Shown: positions 42,765-51,983, numbered from the stretch's first letter. The stretch: 64,000 bases of DNA from Onthomorpha sp937906975 (GCA_045614605.1 JAZLDH010000023.1:1-64000); one strand, 5' to 3'. Translations and numbers: made by a program. Notes: generated from the sequence alone by a model not told the origin.

Positions 42765-43145
42765 ATGAACATTCCATCAAATGTTAAGTATTCAGAAGAC
42801 CACGAATGGTTGAGAATCGAAGGAGACGTAGCATACATCGGTATATCTGACTATGCACAACACGAATTAGGAGATATAGTATTCGTAGATGTTGATACAG
42901 TTGGAGAAGAAATTTCAAGAAATGAAGTATTCGGAACAATCGAAGCTGTAAAAACAGTATCAGATTTAATGATGCCTGTTAGCGGAGAAGTTTTAGAATT
43001 TAACGAAGCATTAGAAGACAATGCAGCAGCTATCAACTCTGATCCTTACGGAGAAGGTTGGATTATCAAAATAAGAATGACTAATCCAGCAGAAGCAGAA
43101 GAATTGAAAGACGCAGCAGCTTACTCAGCTTTCATAGGATTATAA
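42765..43145 (+). CDS. gcvH: Glycine cleavage system H protein
   Basis: 126-residue lipoyl carrier of the glycine cleavage system. The lipoylation site is Lys63 in IEAVKTVSDLMMPVSGEV, and the N-terminal YSEDHEWLRIEGDVAYIGISDYAQ is typical. gcvT and gcvP are not in the window, so it is a separate unit here. A hairpin terminator follows. Confidence 0.96.
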   Translation: MNIPSNVKYSEDHEWLRIEGDVAYIGISDYAQHELGDIVFVDVDTVGEEISRNEVFGTIEAVKTVSDLMMPVSGEVLEFNEALEDNAAAINSDPYGEGWIIKIRMTNPAEAEELKDAAAYSAFIGL

Positions 43146-43171
43146 TTAAAATTAACAGATATTTTATCTTT

Positions 43172-43205
43172 AGATGCTCGAAAATAAAAATCGAGCATCT
43201 TTCTT
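43172..43205 (+). terminator. Terminator after gcvH
   Basis: AGATGCTCGA pairs with TCGAGCATCT across a 9-base A-rich loop, then TTCTTTT; 26 bases after the gcvH stop and just before the vanZ-like ATG, so read-through is possible. Confidence 0.75.
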
Positions 43206-43211
43206 TTATTT

Positions 43212-43643
43212 ATGCCAAACAAATATAAAACAAAATATAAATACATTTCTATTGTTTTATTCTCTTTGTGGATAGTGGTAATGTTTTTAATGTTGCTACT
43301 TCCTAATGATTTGTTGCAACAAAATCGCACTTCATTATTTAATATACCATATTCCGATAAGATAATGCACTGTGGAATGTTTGCAGTTTTTACTTTTTTG
43401 TTGCAATTAGTCTTGTTATTAAATGCGAGTTTAAATGCACAAAAACAATATGTTGTAAACATAGTTATAGGAGTGTTGTTTGGATTGTTTACCGAGGTTT
43501 TACAAGCCTTAACCTTTGAGTGGTGTGGAAGAAGATTTGAGATGATAGATTATCTTTTTGACCTAATTGGAGTGGGGTTAGCCTTAGTGTTTTTTAAGTT
43601 ATGTGAAAAAAAATTAAAGAAAAGATTGCAGAATGAAAAATAA
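43212..43643 (+). CDS. VanZ-like membrane protein
   Basis: The 143-residue protein has about four membrane helices. It carries the VanZ family signature: DKIMHCGMFAVFTFLL in the middle, then FTEVLQ and RRFEMIDYLFDLIGVGLA near the end. Members are envelope proteins; VanZ itself gives low teicoplanin resistance, but the general function of homologues is not established. It starts 6 bases after the gcvH terminator arm and may depend on read-through from gcvH. Confidence 0.85.
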   Translation: MPNKYKTKYKYISIVLFSLWIVVMFLMLLLPNDLLQQNRTSLFNIPYSDKIMHCGMFAVFTFLLQLVLLLNASLNAQKQYVVNIVIGVLFGLFTEVLQALTFEWCGRRFEMIDYLFDLIGVGLALVFFKLCEKKLKKRLQNEK

Positions 43644-43647
43644 TTCG

Positions 43648-43655
43648 TAATTTTG
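43648..43655 (+). promoter_or_regulatory. -7 promoter element for rpsO
   Basis: TAATTTTG followed by C, 4 bases after the vanZ-like stop and 58 bases before the rpsO ATG. Confidence 0.65.
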
Positions 43656-43713
43656 CAAACTCAAAAAGTAAAAGAAGAAAAAGTATAATATATTAAAATT
43701 AAGTAGTTAGAGT

Positions 43714-43983
43714 ATGTACTTGACAACTGAAAAGAAAAAAGAAATTTTTGCTCAATACGGCAAAAGCGAAGCAGACAGCGGATCAACAGAAGCACAAATC
43801 GCGTTGTTCACATTTAGAATTCAACATCTAACAGAACACGTAAAGAAAAGTCATAATGACTTATTCACAAAAAGAGCATTAGTAAACCTAGTTGGTAAAA
43901 GAAGACGTTTATTAGACTATCTAAAAGATAGAGATATTGAAAGATATCGTGAATTGATAAAACAATTAGGTATAAGAAAGTAA
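43714..43983 (+). CDS. rpsO: 30S ribosomal protein S15
   Basis: 89 residues with the universal S15 core: GSTEAQIALFTFRIQHLTEHVKKS, LVGKRRRLLDYLK and the C-terminal RYRELIKQLGIRK. It binds 16S rRNA in the central domain. It lies directly upstream of pnp, the same order as in E. coli, with a terminator between them. Confidence 0.98.
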   Translation: MYLTTEKKKEIFAQYGKSEADSGSTEAQIALFTFRIQHLTEHVKKSHNDLFTKRALVNLVGKRRRLLDYLKDRDIERYRELIKQLGIRK

Positions 43984-44006
43984 TATCTATTTTTAAGATA
44001 AGAAAC

Positions 44007-44040
44007 AAAAAGGCAATTAGCTTTCTAATTGCCTTTTTTT
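44007..44040 (+). terminator. Terminator between rpsO and pnp
   Basis: AAAAAGGCAATTAG and CTAATTGCCTTTTTT flank a 4-base loop and are followed by T; 23 bases after the rpsO stop. Confidence 0.8.
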
Positions 44041-44079
44041 GATTGTATATAGGAGCAAAACTAAGAGAAGAAGAAATTA

Positions 44080-44100
44080 TCCAAGTCCGCTCCACTTGGA
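44080..44100 (+). promoter_or_regulatory. Hairpin in the pnp leader
   Basis: TCCAAGT pairs with ACTTGGA over a 7-base loop, ending 25 bases before the pnp ATG. In E. coli the pnp leader hairpin is used for autocontrol with RNase III; whether that holds here is not known. Confidence 0.4.
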
Positions 44101-44125
44101 AGAGGTAAAAAAGAAAAGAAAAAAG

Positions 44126-46300
44126 ATGTTAGGAACAAAAAAACAGTTTGCCTTAGCCGATGGAAGAACCATTGAAATTGAAACAGGCAAGTTAGCAAAA
44201 CAAGCAGACGGCTCTGCTGTGGTTAGAATGGGCGACACAATGCTTTTAGCCACAGTTTGTGCAAAAACAGAGGTAGGAGAAAATGTGGATTTTATGCCTT
44301 TGACAGTAGATTATCAAGAAAAATATGCTGCAACAGGTAAATTCCCAGGAGGATTCTTTAAAAGAGAAGCAAGACCAAGCGAATACGAAATTTTAATTTC
44401 AAGATTAATAGATAGAGCGTTAAGACCGCTTTTCCCAGATGACTTTCACGCAGAAGTACAAGTACAAGTAACACTTATTTCAGGAGATCCAACAACCCCA
44501 CCAGATGCTTTAGCAGCCTTAGCAGCAGCATCAGCCTTAGCAGTTAGTGATATACCTTTCAATGGTCCAGTATCAGAATGTAGAGTTGCATACATAGATG
44601 GACAATTCGTAATAAATCCAAATTACGAAGACATGGAAAGAGCAGATTTAGACCTAATTGTTGCAGCAACTGAGGACAATATCATGATGGTTGAAGGAGA
44701 AATGAAAGAAGTTCCTGAGTCTTTAATGCTTGAAGCATTGAAACAAGCTCACGATTCTATCAAACTTCACTGCCAAGCACTAAGAGAACTTACAGAAATG
44801 GTAGGAAAAACTCAAAAAAGAGAGTACTGCCACGAAGAAAACGACTTAGAATTAAAAGAAAAGTTACATCAAGCAGTTTATCAAAAGTGTTATGATTTTG
44901 CACACAAAGGAATAAAATCTAAATCAGAAAGAGGCGAAGGATTTAAAGCAATAAAACAAGAATTTATCGAAACTCTTGACGCAGAAGAAGCAGAAGCAAA
45001 ATCATTTATGATAGATCGCTACTTCCACGCAGTAGAAAAAGAAGCAATGCGTGATATGGTGTTGAACGAAAGAGTGAGATTAGACGGCAGACAATTAAAC
45101 GAAATTCGTCCTATATGGGCAGAGGTTGGATATTTGCCAACTCCACACGGTTCAGCAATATTTACAAGAGGAGAAACACAATCATTGACAACTTGTACAT
45201 TAGGAACAAAACTTGATGAACAAACAATAGATGGAGTAATGGTAGTTGGAAAAAACAACTTCATACTTCACTACAACTTCCCTGGATTCTCAACAGGAGA
45301 AGTAAAACGTTCAGGCTCTACATCAAGAAGAGAAATCGGACATGGTAACTTAGCGATGAGAGCATTAAAGCAAGTATTACCTACACAAGAGGATTGTCCT
45401 TACACAATAAGATTAGTATCAGATATATTAGAATCTAATGGTTCTTCATCAATGGCTACTGTTTGTGCAGGCTGTTTAGCACTTATGGACGCAGGAGTTC
45501 CAATCCGTAAACCAGTATCTGGAATTGCAATGGGTTTGATTGCAAAAGACGGAAAATGGGCAGTGTTATCTGACATCTTAGGAGACGAAGACCACTTAGG
45601 AGATATGGACTTCAAAGTAACAGGAACAAGAGACGGTATCACAGCATGTCAAATGGATATTAAATGTGATGGACTTTCTTACGAAATATTGGCACACGCA
45701 TTAGCACAAGCCAACGAAGGAAGAATGCACATCTTAAACATAATCGAAGACACAATTCCAGCACCAAGAGAAGACTATAAACCAAACGTGCCAAGAATAG
45801 TTTCAATGACAATTCCAAAAGAATTTATTGGAGCAGTAATTGGACCACAAGGTAAAGTAATCCAAGAACTTCAAAAAGAAACTAACACAGTTATCACAAT
45901 AGAAGAAGCAGGTGAAGTAGGAAGAGTAGAAATCGCTTCAGTTGATAAAATAGGACTTGATGCTGCAATAGCAAGAATAAAAGGCATTACATCAGTTCCT
46001 GAAATTGGCGAAGAATATGAAGGAGTTGTTAAAAACCTTCAAACATTTGGAGCATTCGTTGAGTTTCTTCCAGGAAAGGACGGCTTACTTCACGTTAGCG
46101 AAATCAACTGGTCAAGAGTTGAAAACGTAGAAGACGTTTTGAAAGTAGGAGATAAGATTAAAGTTAAATTGATAGAGGTTGATAAAAAGACAGGAAAATT
46201 CAAACTTTCACACAGAGTCTTATTGCCAAAACCAGAAGGCTATGTAGAACCTCAAAGAAAACCAGAACGTCCAAGAGGACCAAAACCAGAAAAGAAGTAA
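44126..46300 (+). CDS. pnp: Polyribonucleotide nucleotidyltransferase (PNPase)
   Basis: 3'-to-5' phosphorolytic exoribonuclease of RNA decay. The 724 residues contain two RNase PH domains, with FNFPGFSTGE-like YNFPGFSTGEVKR, LESNGSSSMATVCAG and the catalytic Asp region GDMDFKVTGTRDGITACQMD. A KH domain (IGAVIGPQGKVIQEL) and an S1 domain (YEGVVKNLQTFGAFVEF...LLHVSE) follow, then a basic Pro-rich tail. An upstream frame adds 29 residues, but the ATG at 44126 gives the normal MLGTKKQFALADGR start. Confidence 0.97.
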   Translation: MLGTKKQFALADGRTIEIETGKLAKQADGSAVVRMGDTMLLATVCAKTEVGENVDFMPLTVDYQEKYAATGKFPGGFFKREARPSEYEILISRLIDRALRPLFPDDFHAEVQVQVTLISGDPTTPPDALAALAAASALAVSDIPFNGPVSECRVAYIDGQFVINPNYEDMERADLDLIVAATEDNIMMVEGEMKEVPESLMLEALKQAHDSIKLHCQALRELTEMVGKTQKREYCHEENDLELKEKLHQAVYQKCYDFAHKGIKSKSERGEGFKAIKQEFIETLDAEEAEAKSFMIDRYFHAVEKEAMRDMVLNERVRLDGRQLNEIRPIWAEVGYLPTPHGSAIFTRGETQSLTTCTLGTKLDEQTIDGVMVVGKNNFILHYNFPGFSTGEVKRSGSTSRREIGHGNLAMRALKQVLPTQEDCPYTIRLVSDILESNGSSSMATVCAGCLALMDAGVPIRKPVSGIAMGLIAKDGKWAVLSDILGDEDHLGDMDFKVTGTRDGITACQMDIKCDGLSYEILAHALAQANEGRMHILNIIEDTIPAPREDYKPNVPRIVSMTIPKEFIGAVIGPQGKVIQELQKETNTVITIEEAGEVGRVEIASVDKIGLDAAIARIKGITSVPEIGEEYEGVVKNLQTFGAFVEFLPGKDGLLHVSEINWSRVENVEDVLKVGDKIKVKLIEVDKKTGKFKLSHRVLLPKPEGYVEPQRKPERPRGPKPEKK

Positions 46301-46311
46301 GATGGCAAAAT

Positions 46312-46346
46312 AAAAAAGGAGTCTTAATTATTGGACTCCTTTTTTT
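46312..46346 (+). terminator. Terminator after pnp
   Basis: AAAAAAGGAGTC pairs with GACTCCTTTTTT over a 10-base loop, 11 bases after the pnp stop. Confidence 0.85.
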
Positions 46347-46362
46347 ATATTAGATTATTTTA

Positions 46363-46370
46363 TAATTTTG
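46363..46370 (+). promoter_or_regulatory. -7 promoter element for the HNH gene
   Basis: TAATTTTG preceded by TA, 49 bases before the ATG at 46420. No clear -33 element. Confidence 0.45.
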
Positions 46371-46419
46371 TTATATTTAAATTAAAGTTAAGAATTAAAT
46401 TAATTAAAAAATATTAAAA

Positions 46420-47151
46420 ATGATAGAACCTGAATGTATAATTGCAATTTATGAAAAAGCAAAAGAAGTATATAGTAAACAAGATACTTTAAAAAATGCA
46501 AAAGGAATGCTTGCCTCAGAATATGGTGTAAATGAGAATTCATTTGAAGATTATTATTATGCATTTAAAAATATGCTTGATGGGACATTGCATAAAAGAA
46601 TGATTAATTCGGATTTAAGAGATTATTATTTAAATCGGATTTATGAGAATTACGGTATTGATAAACTAAGGATTGCTTTACAAGCGTATATGGATGCTAT
46701 ATCATATTATGAAGGAAGTCATAATAATATATTGCTGAAAAAAGAACGAAGAATATATGATAAGCATTCACAAATATTGGACAAGAATTATTCAGCAAAG
46801 ACGATAGAAGATGAAATCAATGAAGAATATTGGGAAGGTAAACTTTCTCATGTGAATATAAATATTCGTGAAAGAAATCGTACGGCTCGTAATAAATGTA
46901 TAGAAAGTAAAGGGAAAAAATGTGCTGTGTGTGATTTTGATTTTGAAAAGGTTTATGGAGAATTGGGTAAAGATTTTATACATGTACATCATGTAAATCC
47001 TATCTCAAATAGGGAAAAAGAATATAAAATAGATAATATTGAAGATGAATTAATTCCAGTCTGTCCTAATTGTCATGCAATGTTACATAGAAAAAGAGAG
47101 GTTATATCTATTGAAGAACTTAAACAAATAATAGAAAATAATAAAAGATAA
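46420..47151 (+). CDS. HNH endonuclease
   Basis: The 243-residue protein has a helical N-terminal part (1-150) without recognised motif. The C-terminal HNH nuclease domain has CAVCDFDFEKVYG, the catalytic VHHVNPIS, and the second zinc pair in VCPNCHAMLHRKR. This McrA-like arrangement is common in stand-alone restriction or mobile nucleases. It is more AT-rich than its neighbours and pairs with a Bro-N gene between core genes, suggesting an acquired two-gene insert. DNA target unknown. Confidence 0.85.
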   Translation: MIEPECIIAIYEKAKEVYSKQDTLKNAKGMLASEYGVNENSFEDYYYAFKNMLDGTLHKRMINSDLRDYYLNRIYENYGIDKLRIALQAYMDAISYYEGSHNNILLKKERRIYDKHSQILDKNYSAKTIEDEINEEYWEGKLSHVNINIRERNRTARNKCIESKGKKCAVCDFDFEKVYGELGKDFIHVHHVNPISNREKEYKIDNIEDELIPVCPNCHAMLHRKREVISIEELKQIIENNKR

Positions 47152-47178
47152 AATAAATAATTATTTAATTTTTTGTAA

Positions 47179-48027
47179 ATGAAGAAAGATATAATTAAGA
47201 TATTTGAAGATAGAAAGGTACGTGCGATTTGGGATAGTGAGGTAGAGGAATGGTTTTTCTCTATTGTAGATGTGGTGGCAATTTTAACAGATAATGACTT
47301 TAAAACTGCAAGAAACTATTGGAAAGTATTGAAAAATCGTTTAAAGAAAGAGGGTGATGAGTTGGTTACAAATTGTAACCAACTGAAAATGCAATCTGCT
47401 GATGGTAAATATTACAAAACAGATGTTGCTAATACAATTCAACTTTTTAGGCTAATACAATCAATACCTTCTCCAAAGGCTGAACCTTTTAAGGTATGGA
47501 TGGCGGAAGTTGCAAAAGAACGTATAGATCAGATTTATGATCCTGAATTATCTATTCATCAGGCTATGAGTGATTATAAACGATTAGGATATTCTGATAA
47601 TTGGATAAATCAACGTCTTAAAAGTATAGAAATACGTAAAGAGTTAACAGATGAATGGAAACGAAAGGGATTGCAAGAAGGAATGCAGTTTGCAACACTT
47701 ACTGATATAATTTATCAAGCTTGGTCAGATAAAACAGCAAAAGAATATAAGCAATACAAAGGGTTGAAAAAAGAAAATTTGCGTGATAATATGACAAACA
47801 AAGAGTTAATATTAAATATGCTTGCAGAGTTATCAACAAAAGAAATTTCTGAAACTACTAATCCTTCAAGTTTTATGGAGCATAAAAATGTTGCACAAAG
47901 AGGAGGAAATATTGCACGTGAAGCTCGATTGAGATTAGAGGAAGAAACAGGCAAACCTGTTGTATCTTCTTTAAATGCAAAAGATTATTTGAAGTTAGAG
48001 CCACAAAGAAAACCTGAAAAGAAATAA
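47179..48027 (+). CDS. Bro-N domain (phage antirepressor-like) protein
   Basis: The 282-residue protein has an N-terminal Bro-N-type segment: IFEDRKVRAIWDSEVEEWFF, SIVDVVAILT, ARNYWKVLKNRLKKEG and a Lys-Tyr motif KYYKTDVA. Such domains bind DNA and occur in phage antirepressors and in stand-alone bacterial genes. The C-terminal half is helical with WINQRLKSIEIRKELTDEW. It ends LEPQRKPEKK, strikingly like the end of PNPase (VEPQRKPERP...PEKK) 1.7 kb upstream. It follows the HNH gene by 27 bases. Confidence 0.8.
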   Translation: MKKDIIKIFEDRKVRAIWDSEVEEWFFSIVDVVAILTDNDFKTARNYWKVLKNRLKKEGDELVTNCNQLKMQSADGKYYKTDVANTIQLFRLIQSIPSPKAEPFKVWMAEVAKERIDQIYDPELSIHQAMSDYKRLGYSDNWINQRLKSIEIRKELTDEWKRKGLQEGMQFATLTDIIYQAWSDKTAKEYKQYKGLKKENLRDNMTNKELILNMLAELSTKEISETTNPSSFMEHKNVAQRGGNIAREARLRLEEETGKPVVSSLNAKDYLKLEPQRKPEKK

Positions 48028-48042
48028 AATAGAAAAATAATT

Positions 48043-48110
48043 CAAAGATTTTCTAAAATAAATCAAAGAAAAAATTATTTTTTTCTTTGCTTTTTTTCAT
48101 TTTTTCAAAG
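48043..48110. repeat. 21-base-phased CWWWG array (array G)
   Basis: Cores CAAAG at 48043, CAAAG at 48064, CTTTG at 48085 and CAAAG at 48106 are exactly 21 bases apart. The second and third arms form a hairpin (48063-48090) with a T-run that can terminate the Bro-N transcript. It separates the Bro-N gene from the convergent MATE-M23 gene. Confidence 0.85.
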
Positions 48111-48122
48111 GATTTTTTTTCT

Positions 48123-51100
48123 TTATTTTACAATGGTAAAGGTTGTTGTTGTCTTGTTGTTTTTTTCGTCAATGGCAACGATTTTTAGTTTGTTATCGCC
48201 TTTCGGAATTTCGCTTACAGGACAGAATATTGTTGAACTCTTGCCGTCATATTCCATTAAATGCCATTTGTCGTTTAGGTAGGCGTTTACTTTGCTAATG
48301 CCTGCGAGGTTATCTGTTACTTTTATTTGAATGAACTTTTGTTTTGGGTTTAGTTTTTGTTTTTCTTTAAAGTTTTTTGCTATGATTTTTGGTGCAATGG
48401 TATCAATTTCTATTGCGTAGGTGCCTAAATCGTAGGTGCTTGCTACGATGTAATCACTCTCTGCTTTGCCTCCGATTGATGCTTTGTCTCCTTTAGGGTT
48501 TATTCTAACGATTAGGGCTTTGTTTTTGTGGGTTAGCTCTCTGTTGTAGCGGAGTTTCATTGTCATTTTTTTGTGTAGGGCTACGGTGTTTTTGCCTATT
48601 TGGTGTATGCAACCATATTTCCCTTGTGTGTAGGAGTATTTTAGGTCTAAGTCTTCGTAAAGGGCGTTTGCAGGAATGGAAATTTGGCTTAAATCGTTTG
48701 TGTGAAAGGTTAGTCCCTTTGAATAAGAGATGTGTTTTATTCCTTTTTCAGAAGTAGTTACTGTATTTATAGGGGCTTTCTTACCATCGGATTTTAGATA
48801 AAAGGTGTATGTGTTTTTATTATTTTTTTCGTCTTCTAATATTATTGTAACTTTTTTTGTTTCTGAGTTTTTAACGCTTATAATTCCTTTGTCGGCGTAT
48901 GTTACATTGGAGAATTTACAGCCAGGTAGTTGTTTTGTTTTTAGCATTCTTTTGCCATTTGTTTTGTAGTAAGCGTAATCTACAATGGCGTTTGCATATC
49001 GTTGCTCAGTAAAGGAAAAGGCGTTGTTGTTGTAGCGAAATATTAATTTGTCATCAATCAATACTTTTGAATCGTAAACACCGTTTTTCTCTGTGCTTCC
49101 ATTTGAGCGATCGTATGCCTCAAAACAAATGTAGAAATCGCCTTCTAAGTTTATGGTGTCGTTTAAGAGGGTTTGTTTTCCGCCTTTTATGTTGAAAAAT
49201 GCTGTTTCGTTTTTGCCATTTATTGTAGATGTTTTGTCGTTTGGCACAATTCTAAGACTATAAAGCGTAGGGGAGAGGTTGTCTTTTAGGTTTAGCCCCA
49301 TGTTTACGGGGTTTATTGTTTTTTGTGTGGAGGTGTTGCGAATTTCATAATGAAGGTGTGGGCCTCCTGAAGAGCCTGTGTTTCCGGAAAGGGCTATTGT
49401 GTCGCCTTTTTTTAGTTTTAGCGTTCCTTTTGGTACATATAAATCAAAATCGTATGATTGTATCTTGTATTGATGTGCTTTTACGTATTTTGCAATCGCA
49501 CCATAGTAATTTTCTAAGTGCATATAGACTGTTGTGTAACCGTTTGTGTGGTCTATGTACAAGTTTTTGCCTCCTCCGTAAACTTGAATTTTTATTCTTG
49601 ACACTTCTCCGTCAAAGGGGCAAATGACTGCTTGTCCTGTAACGGCGTTTGTGCGTAGGTCAATCCCAGAGTGAAAATGATTTGAACGTAATTCTCCAAA
49701 ATGTCCTGAAGATGCAAGGGCAATTTTCAAAGGAGATAGAAATTCTTTGCAAGGTTGTGCTTTTAGAAAACAAGGAGTTGCAAAAAGAATTAGAATGATT
49801 GAGGTTTTAAATATTGTTTTCATCCATTTAGAACGGTAATAATATACAAGATATGCCGCTAAACCTATTGCCCATGACACAGGTGCTCCAATCCAAATGC
49901 CGATTGTTTCCCATTTTAGCGATAATAGATAAGAGAGTGGAAGTCTTATTATCCACAAAGAAAGAATGCTAATTAGCATAGGGTAGAAGGTGTCGCCTAA
50001 TCCGCGGAAAAACGATTGAAATATATTCATTGCTGATAGGATTATCCAGAATAAGCCCATTATAAATAAGTATTCGTAACCTATTTTTATGACCTGTGGT
50101 GTTTGAGAAAAAAGATTCATAATTCCTTTGCCGAAAAGACAAAAAACAATAGCGGTGATTATGCTTATGATGCTTGTGATTTGAAGCGAATGTGTGAGGG
50201 ATTTTCTAACCCTTGAAAACATCGCTGCACCATAGTTTTGACCTACGAATGAGGAAAGGGCAGAAGAAAAATTTAATATTAAAAGTAGTGCGATAGACTC
50301 CACACGAGAAGCAGCGGAATAGGCTGTTAGTGCATCGGAGCCAAACATTGCAACAATTCCTATTATGAAAATTTGTGAAAGAGCAATGACTGATTGTTGC
50401 ACTCCTGTAGGAAAACCAATTTTTACAATTTTTTTTAAGATTTCTTTATCGAAATATTTTTCTGCTTTTTTGATTTTGATGTAAGGATTTGTCTTTTGTA
50501 GATGGAAAAACAAGGTAATGAAAGCCAAGGCTTGTGAAATTACGGTTGCCCACGCAGTAGAGTTTAAGTCCCACTTCATTACAGAGAGGAATATGTAAGA
50601 TAAAATTGCGTTTAAAACGTTTGCCGCTATCAAATAGTAGAGTTGTGTTTTGCTATCGCCCAACCCTCTAAGGATACTAACGGCACTGTTGAAGCAAAAC
50701 GAAAAAAACATTCCTATCATGTATATTCTCATGTAGGAAACCGCTAATTGACAAACCTCTTTTTCAAGATTGAGAAGTGAAAATATTTGTTCTGCAAAAA
50801 CTATGCTAAGAAAACAAACAATAAGTCCGAGAATGATGAAAAAGATGTAAAAGGTGCTTATGATTAAAGGGATTTTTTCAAATTGTTTTGCACCAAAAAA
50901 ATGAGAAACTATAACACTTGCCCCTGAGCCAATGCCGATTATTAGAGAAATTAAAAAAAATACAATAGGATAAACCGTACCTACTGCAGCCAATGCGAGA
51001 TCGCCAAGAAAATGTCCGACAAATACGCTGTTTATAAAGTTGTATAATTGCAAAAATAAATTCCCCAGAATAAGGGGAAGGCTAAATAGAAAAATATTTC

Positions 51101-51131
51101 CACCAATACTGCCTTTGGTAAAGTCTCTCAT
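48123..51131 (-). CDS. In-frame fusion of a MATE efflux transporter and an M23 metallopeptidase
   Basis: One open frame of 1002 codons. Residues 1-436 are a complete MATE-family drug/sodium antiporter with 12 membrane helices, starting MRDFTKGSIGGNIFLFSLP and ending VYYYRSKW. Residues 437-1002 begin with what looks like an independent signal peptide (MKTIFKTSIILILFATPCFLKAQ). This leads into an M23/LytM domain with zinc residues in HFHSGID (His487, Asp491) and GPHLHYE (His592, 594), then beta-rich C-terminal domains. No stop lies between the two parts. The former signal peptide could serve as a 13th helix carrying the peptidase to the periplasm. An internal ATG at 49823 could also produce the peptidase alone. 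A sequence error is possible. Confidence 0.8.
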   Translation of the reverse strand: MRDFTKGSIGGNIFLFSLPLILGNLFLQLYNFINSVFVGHFLGDLALAAVGTVYPIVFFLISLIIGIGSGASVIVSHFFGAKQFEKIPLIISTFYIFFIILGLIVCFLSIVFAEQIFSLLNLEKEVCQLAVSYMRIYMIGMFFSFCFNSAVSILRGLGDSKTQLYYLIAANVLNAILSYIFLSVMKWDLNSTAWATVISQALAFITLFFHLQKTNPYIKIKKAEKYFDKEILKKIVKIGFPTGVQQSVIALSQIFIIGIVAMFGSDALTAYSAASRVESIALLLILNFSSALSSFVGQNYGAAMFSRVRKSLTHSLQITSIISIITAIVFCLFGKGIMNLFSQTPQVIKIGYEYLFIMGLFWIILSAMNIFQSFFRGLGDTFYPMLISILSLWIIRLPLSYLLSLKWETIGIWIGAPVSWAIGLAAYLVYYYRSKWMKTIFKTSIILILFATPCFLKAQPCKEFLSPLKIALASSGHFGELRSNHFHSGIDLRTNAVTGQAVICPFDGEVSRIKIQVYGGGKNLYIDHTNGYTTVYMHLENYYGAIAKYVKAHQYKIQSYDFDLYVPKGTLKLKKGDTIALSGNTGSSGGPHLHYEIRNTSTQKTINPVNMGLNLKDNLSPTLYSLRIVPNDKTSTINGKNETAFFNIKGGKQTLLNDTINLEGDFYICFEAYDRSNGSTEKNGVYDSKVLIDDKLIFRYNNNAFSFTEQRYANAIVDYAYYKTNGKRMLKTKQLPGCKFSNVTYADKGIISVKNSETKKVTIILEDEKNNKNTYTFYLKSDGKKAPINTVTTSEKGIKHISYSKGLTFHTNDLSQISIPANALYEDLDLKYSYTQGKYGCIHQIGKNTVALHKKMTMKLRYNRELTHKNKALIVRINPKGDKASIGGKAESDYIVASTYDLGTYAIEIDTIAPKIIAKNFKEKQKLNPKQKFIQIKVTDNLAGISKVNAYLNDKWHLMEYDGKSSTIFCPVSEIPKGDNKLKIVAIDEKNNKTTTTFTIVK

Positions 51132-51136
51132 TTTGT

Positions 51137-51946
51137 TTAAAAGGCAAAACAAGAGTATGTGAACGATAATAAGCGTTGCTTTATAATGTCTCGTGATTCT
51201 ATGTGCCCCATGTGTCCTACGTTGTCTAAGATTAGGACCTCTGAGTGTTTTGGGAAACAAGCCTGTGCAATGACCATGTCTAATTGAATACGAGGGTCTT
51301 GTTTGCCTATAATGAATAGAATTGGTATATCTATTGTTTTAAGAAGCTCCATTTTAGATGTGCGAGATGCAATGCCTTTTTGTGCTAAGATTAAGCCTTC
51401 TGCTTTTGATTCAAGTGCGGAATCTTGCAAGTCTTTTATTTCATAGTAGAATTTATCACGGCTTGCAGGTGCAAAAAGGTTAGGAATGAAATTGATTATA
51501 AAGTTTGCACGATTTTGATTTATGATATTGCAAGTTTGTTCTCTTTTTTCTTTTATGTTGTTGCCATCTGCCAAAGCGTGAGAATGAAGAAGACATAGCC
51601 CTTTTAAGTATTGAGGATATTCTTGTGCGAAAGCAAGTGAGATGTAGCCACCCATAGAATGTCCTACCATAACACATTCTTTGATTTCTAAGTGATCCAA
51701 AACTGCTTTAATGGCTTGGGCTTGCAACTCCATAGTGCTTGGCGTGTTTTCAAACCAACCGCTTTGTCCGTGCCCTAAAAGGTCTATCGTAACAATTCTT
51801 ATGTCTCTCATGTATGAGAAAACATAATATGACCACACTCTTAAATCTGTCATAAATCCATGAATCAAAACCAAAACAATGTCTCCATTACCTTCGTCTT
51901 GATAATGCAGATTTACTCCTTTAAAATCTAATGTGTGATGTGTCAT
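51137..51946 (-). CDS. Alpha/beta-fold hydrolase
   Basis: The 269-residue protein shows the oxyanion motif LIHGFMTD, nucleophile Ser in VGHSMGG (near residue 96), acid in IGKQDPRI and catalytic His in VGHMGHIE. No signal peptide. Substrate cannot be told; the family includes esterases and peptidases. It lies 5 bases upstream of the MATE-M23 gene, so the two probably share a transcript. Confidence 0.88.
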   Translation of the reverse strand: MTHHTLDFKGVNLHYQDEGNGDIVLVLIHGFMTDLRVWSYYVFSYMRDIRIVTIDLLGHGQSGWFENTPSTMELQAQAIKAVLDHLEIKECVMVGHSMGGYISLAFAQEYPQYLKGLCLLHSHALADGNNIKEKREQTCNIINQNRANFIINFIPNLFAPASRDKFYYEIKDLQDSALESKAEGLILAQKGIASRTSKMELLKTIDIPILFIIGKQDPRIQLDMVIAQACFPKHSEVLILDNVGHMGHIESRDIIKQRLLSFTYSCFAF

Positions 51947-51975
51947 TTGCTTTAATTATTACGATAAAGAAAGTA

Positions 51976-51983
51976 CAAAAATA
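51976..51983 (-). promoter_or_regulatory. -7 promoter element for the hydrolase/MATE-M23 transcript
   Basis: The minus strand reads TATTTTTG, 29 bases before the hydrolase ATG. Confidence 0.5.

Noticed and set aside
51132..51260. 43-residue upstream extension of the MATE-M23 frame
   Set aside because: It overlaps the hydrolase gene, is basic and non-conserved in style; the Met at 51131 starts the normal MATE N-terminus.
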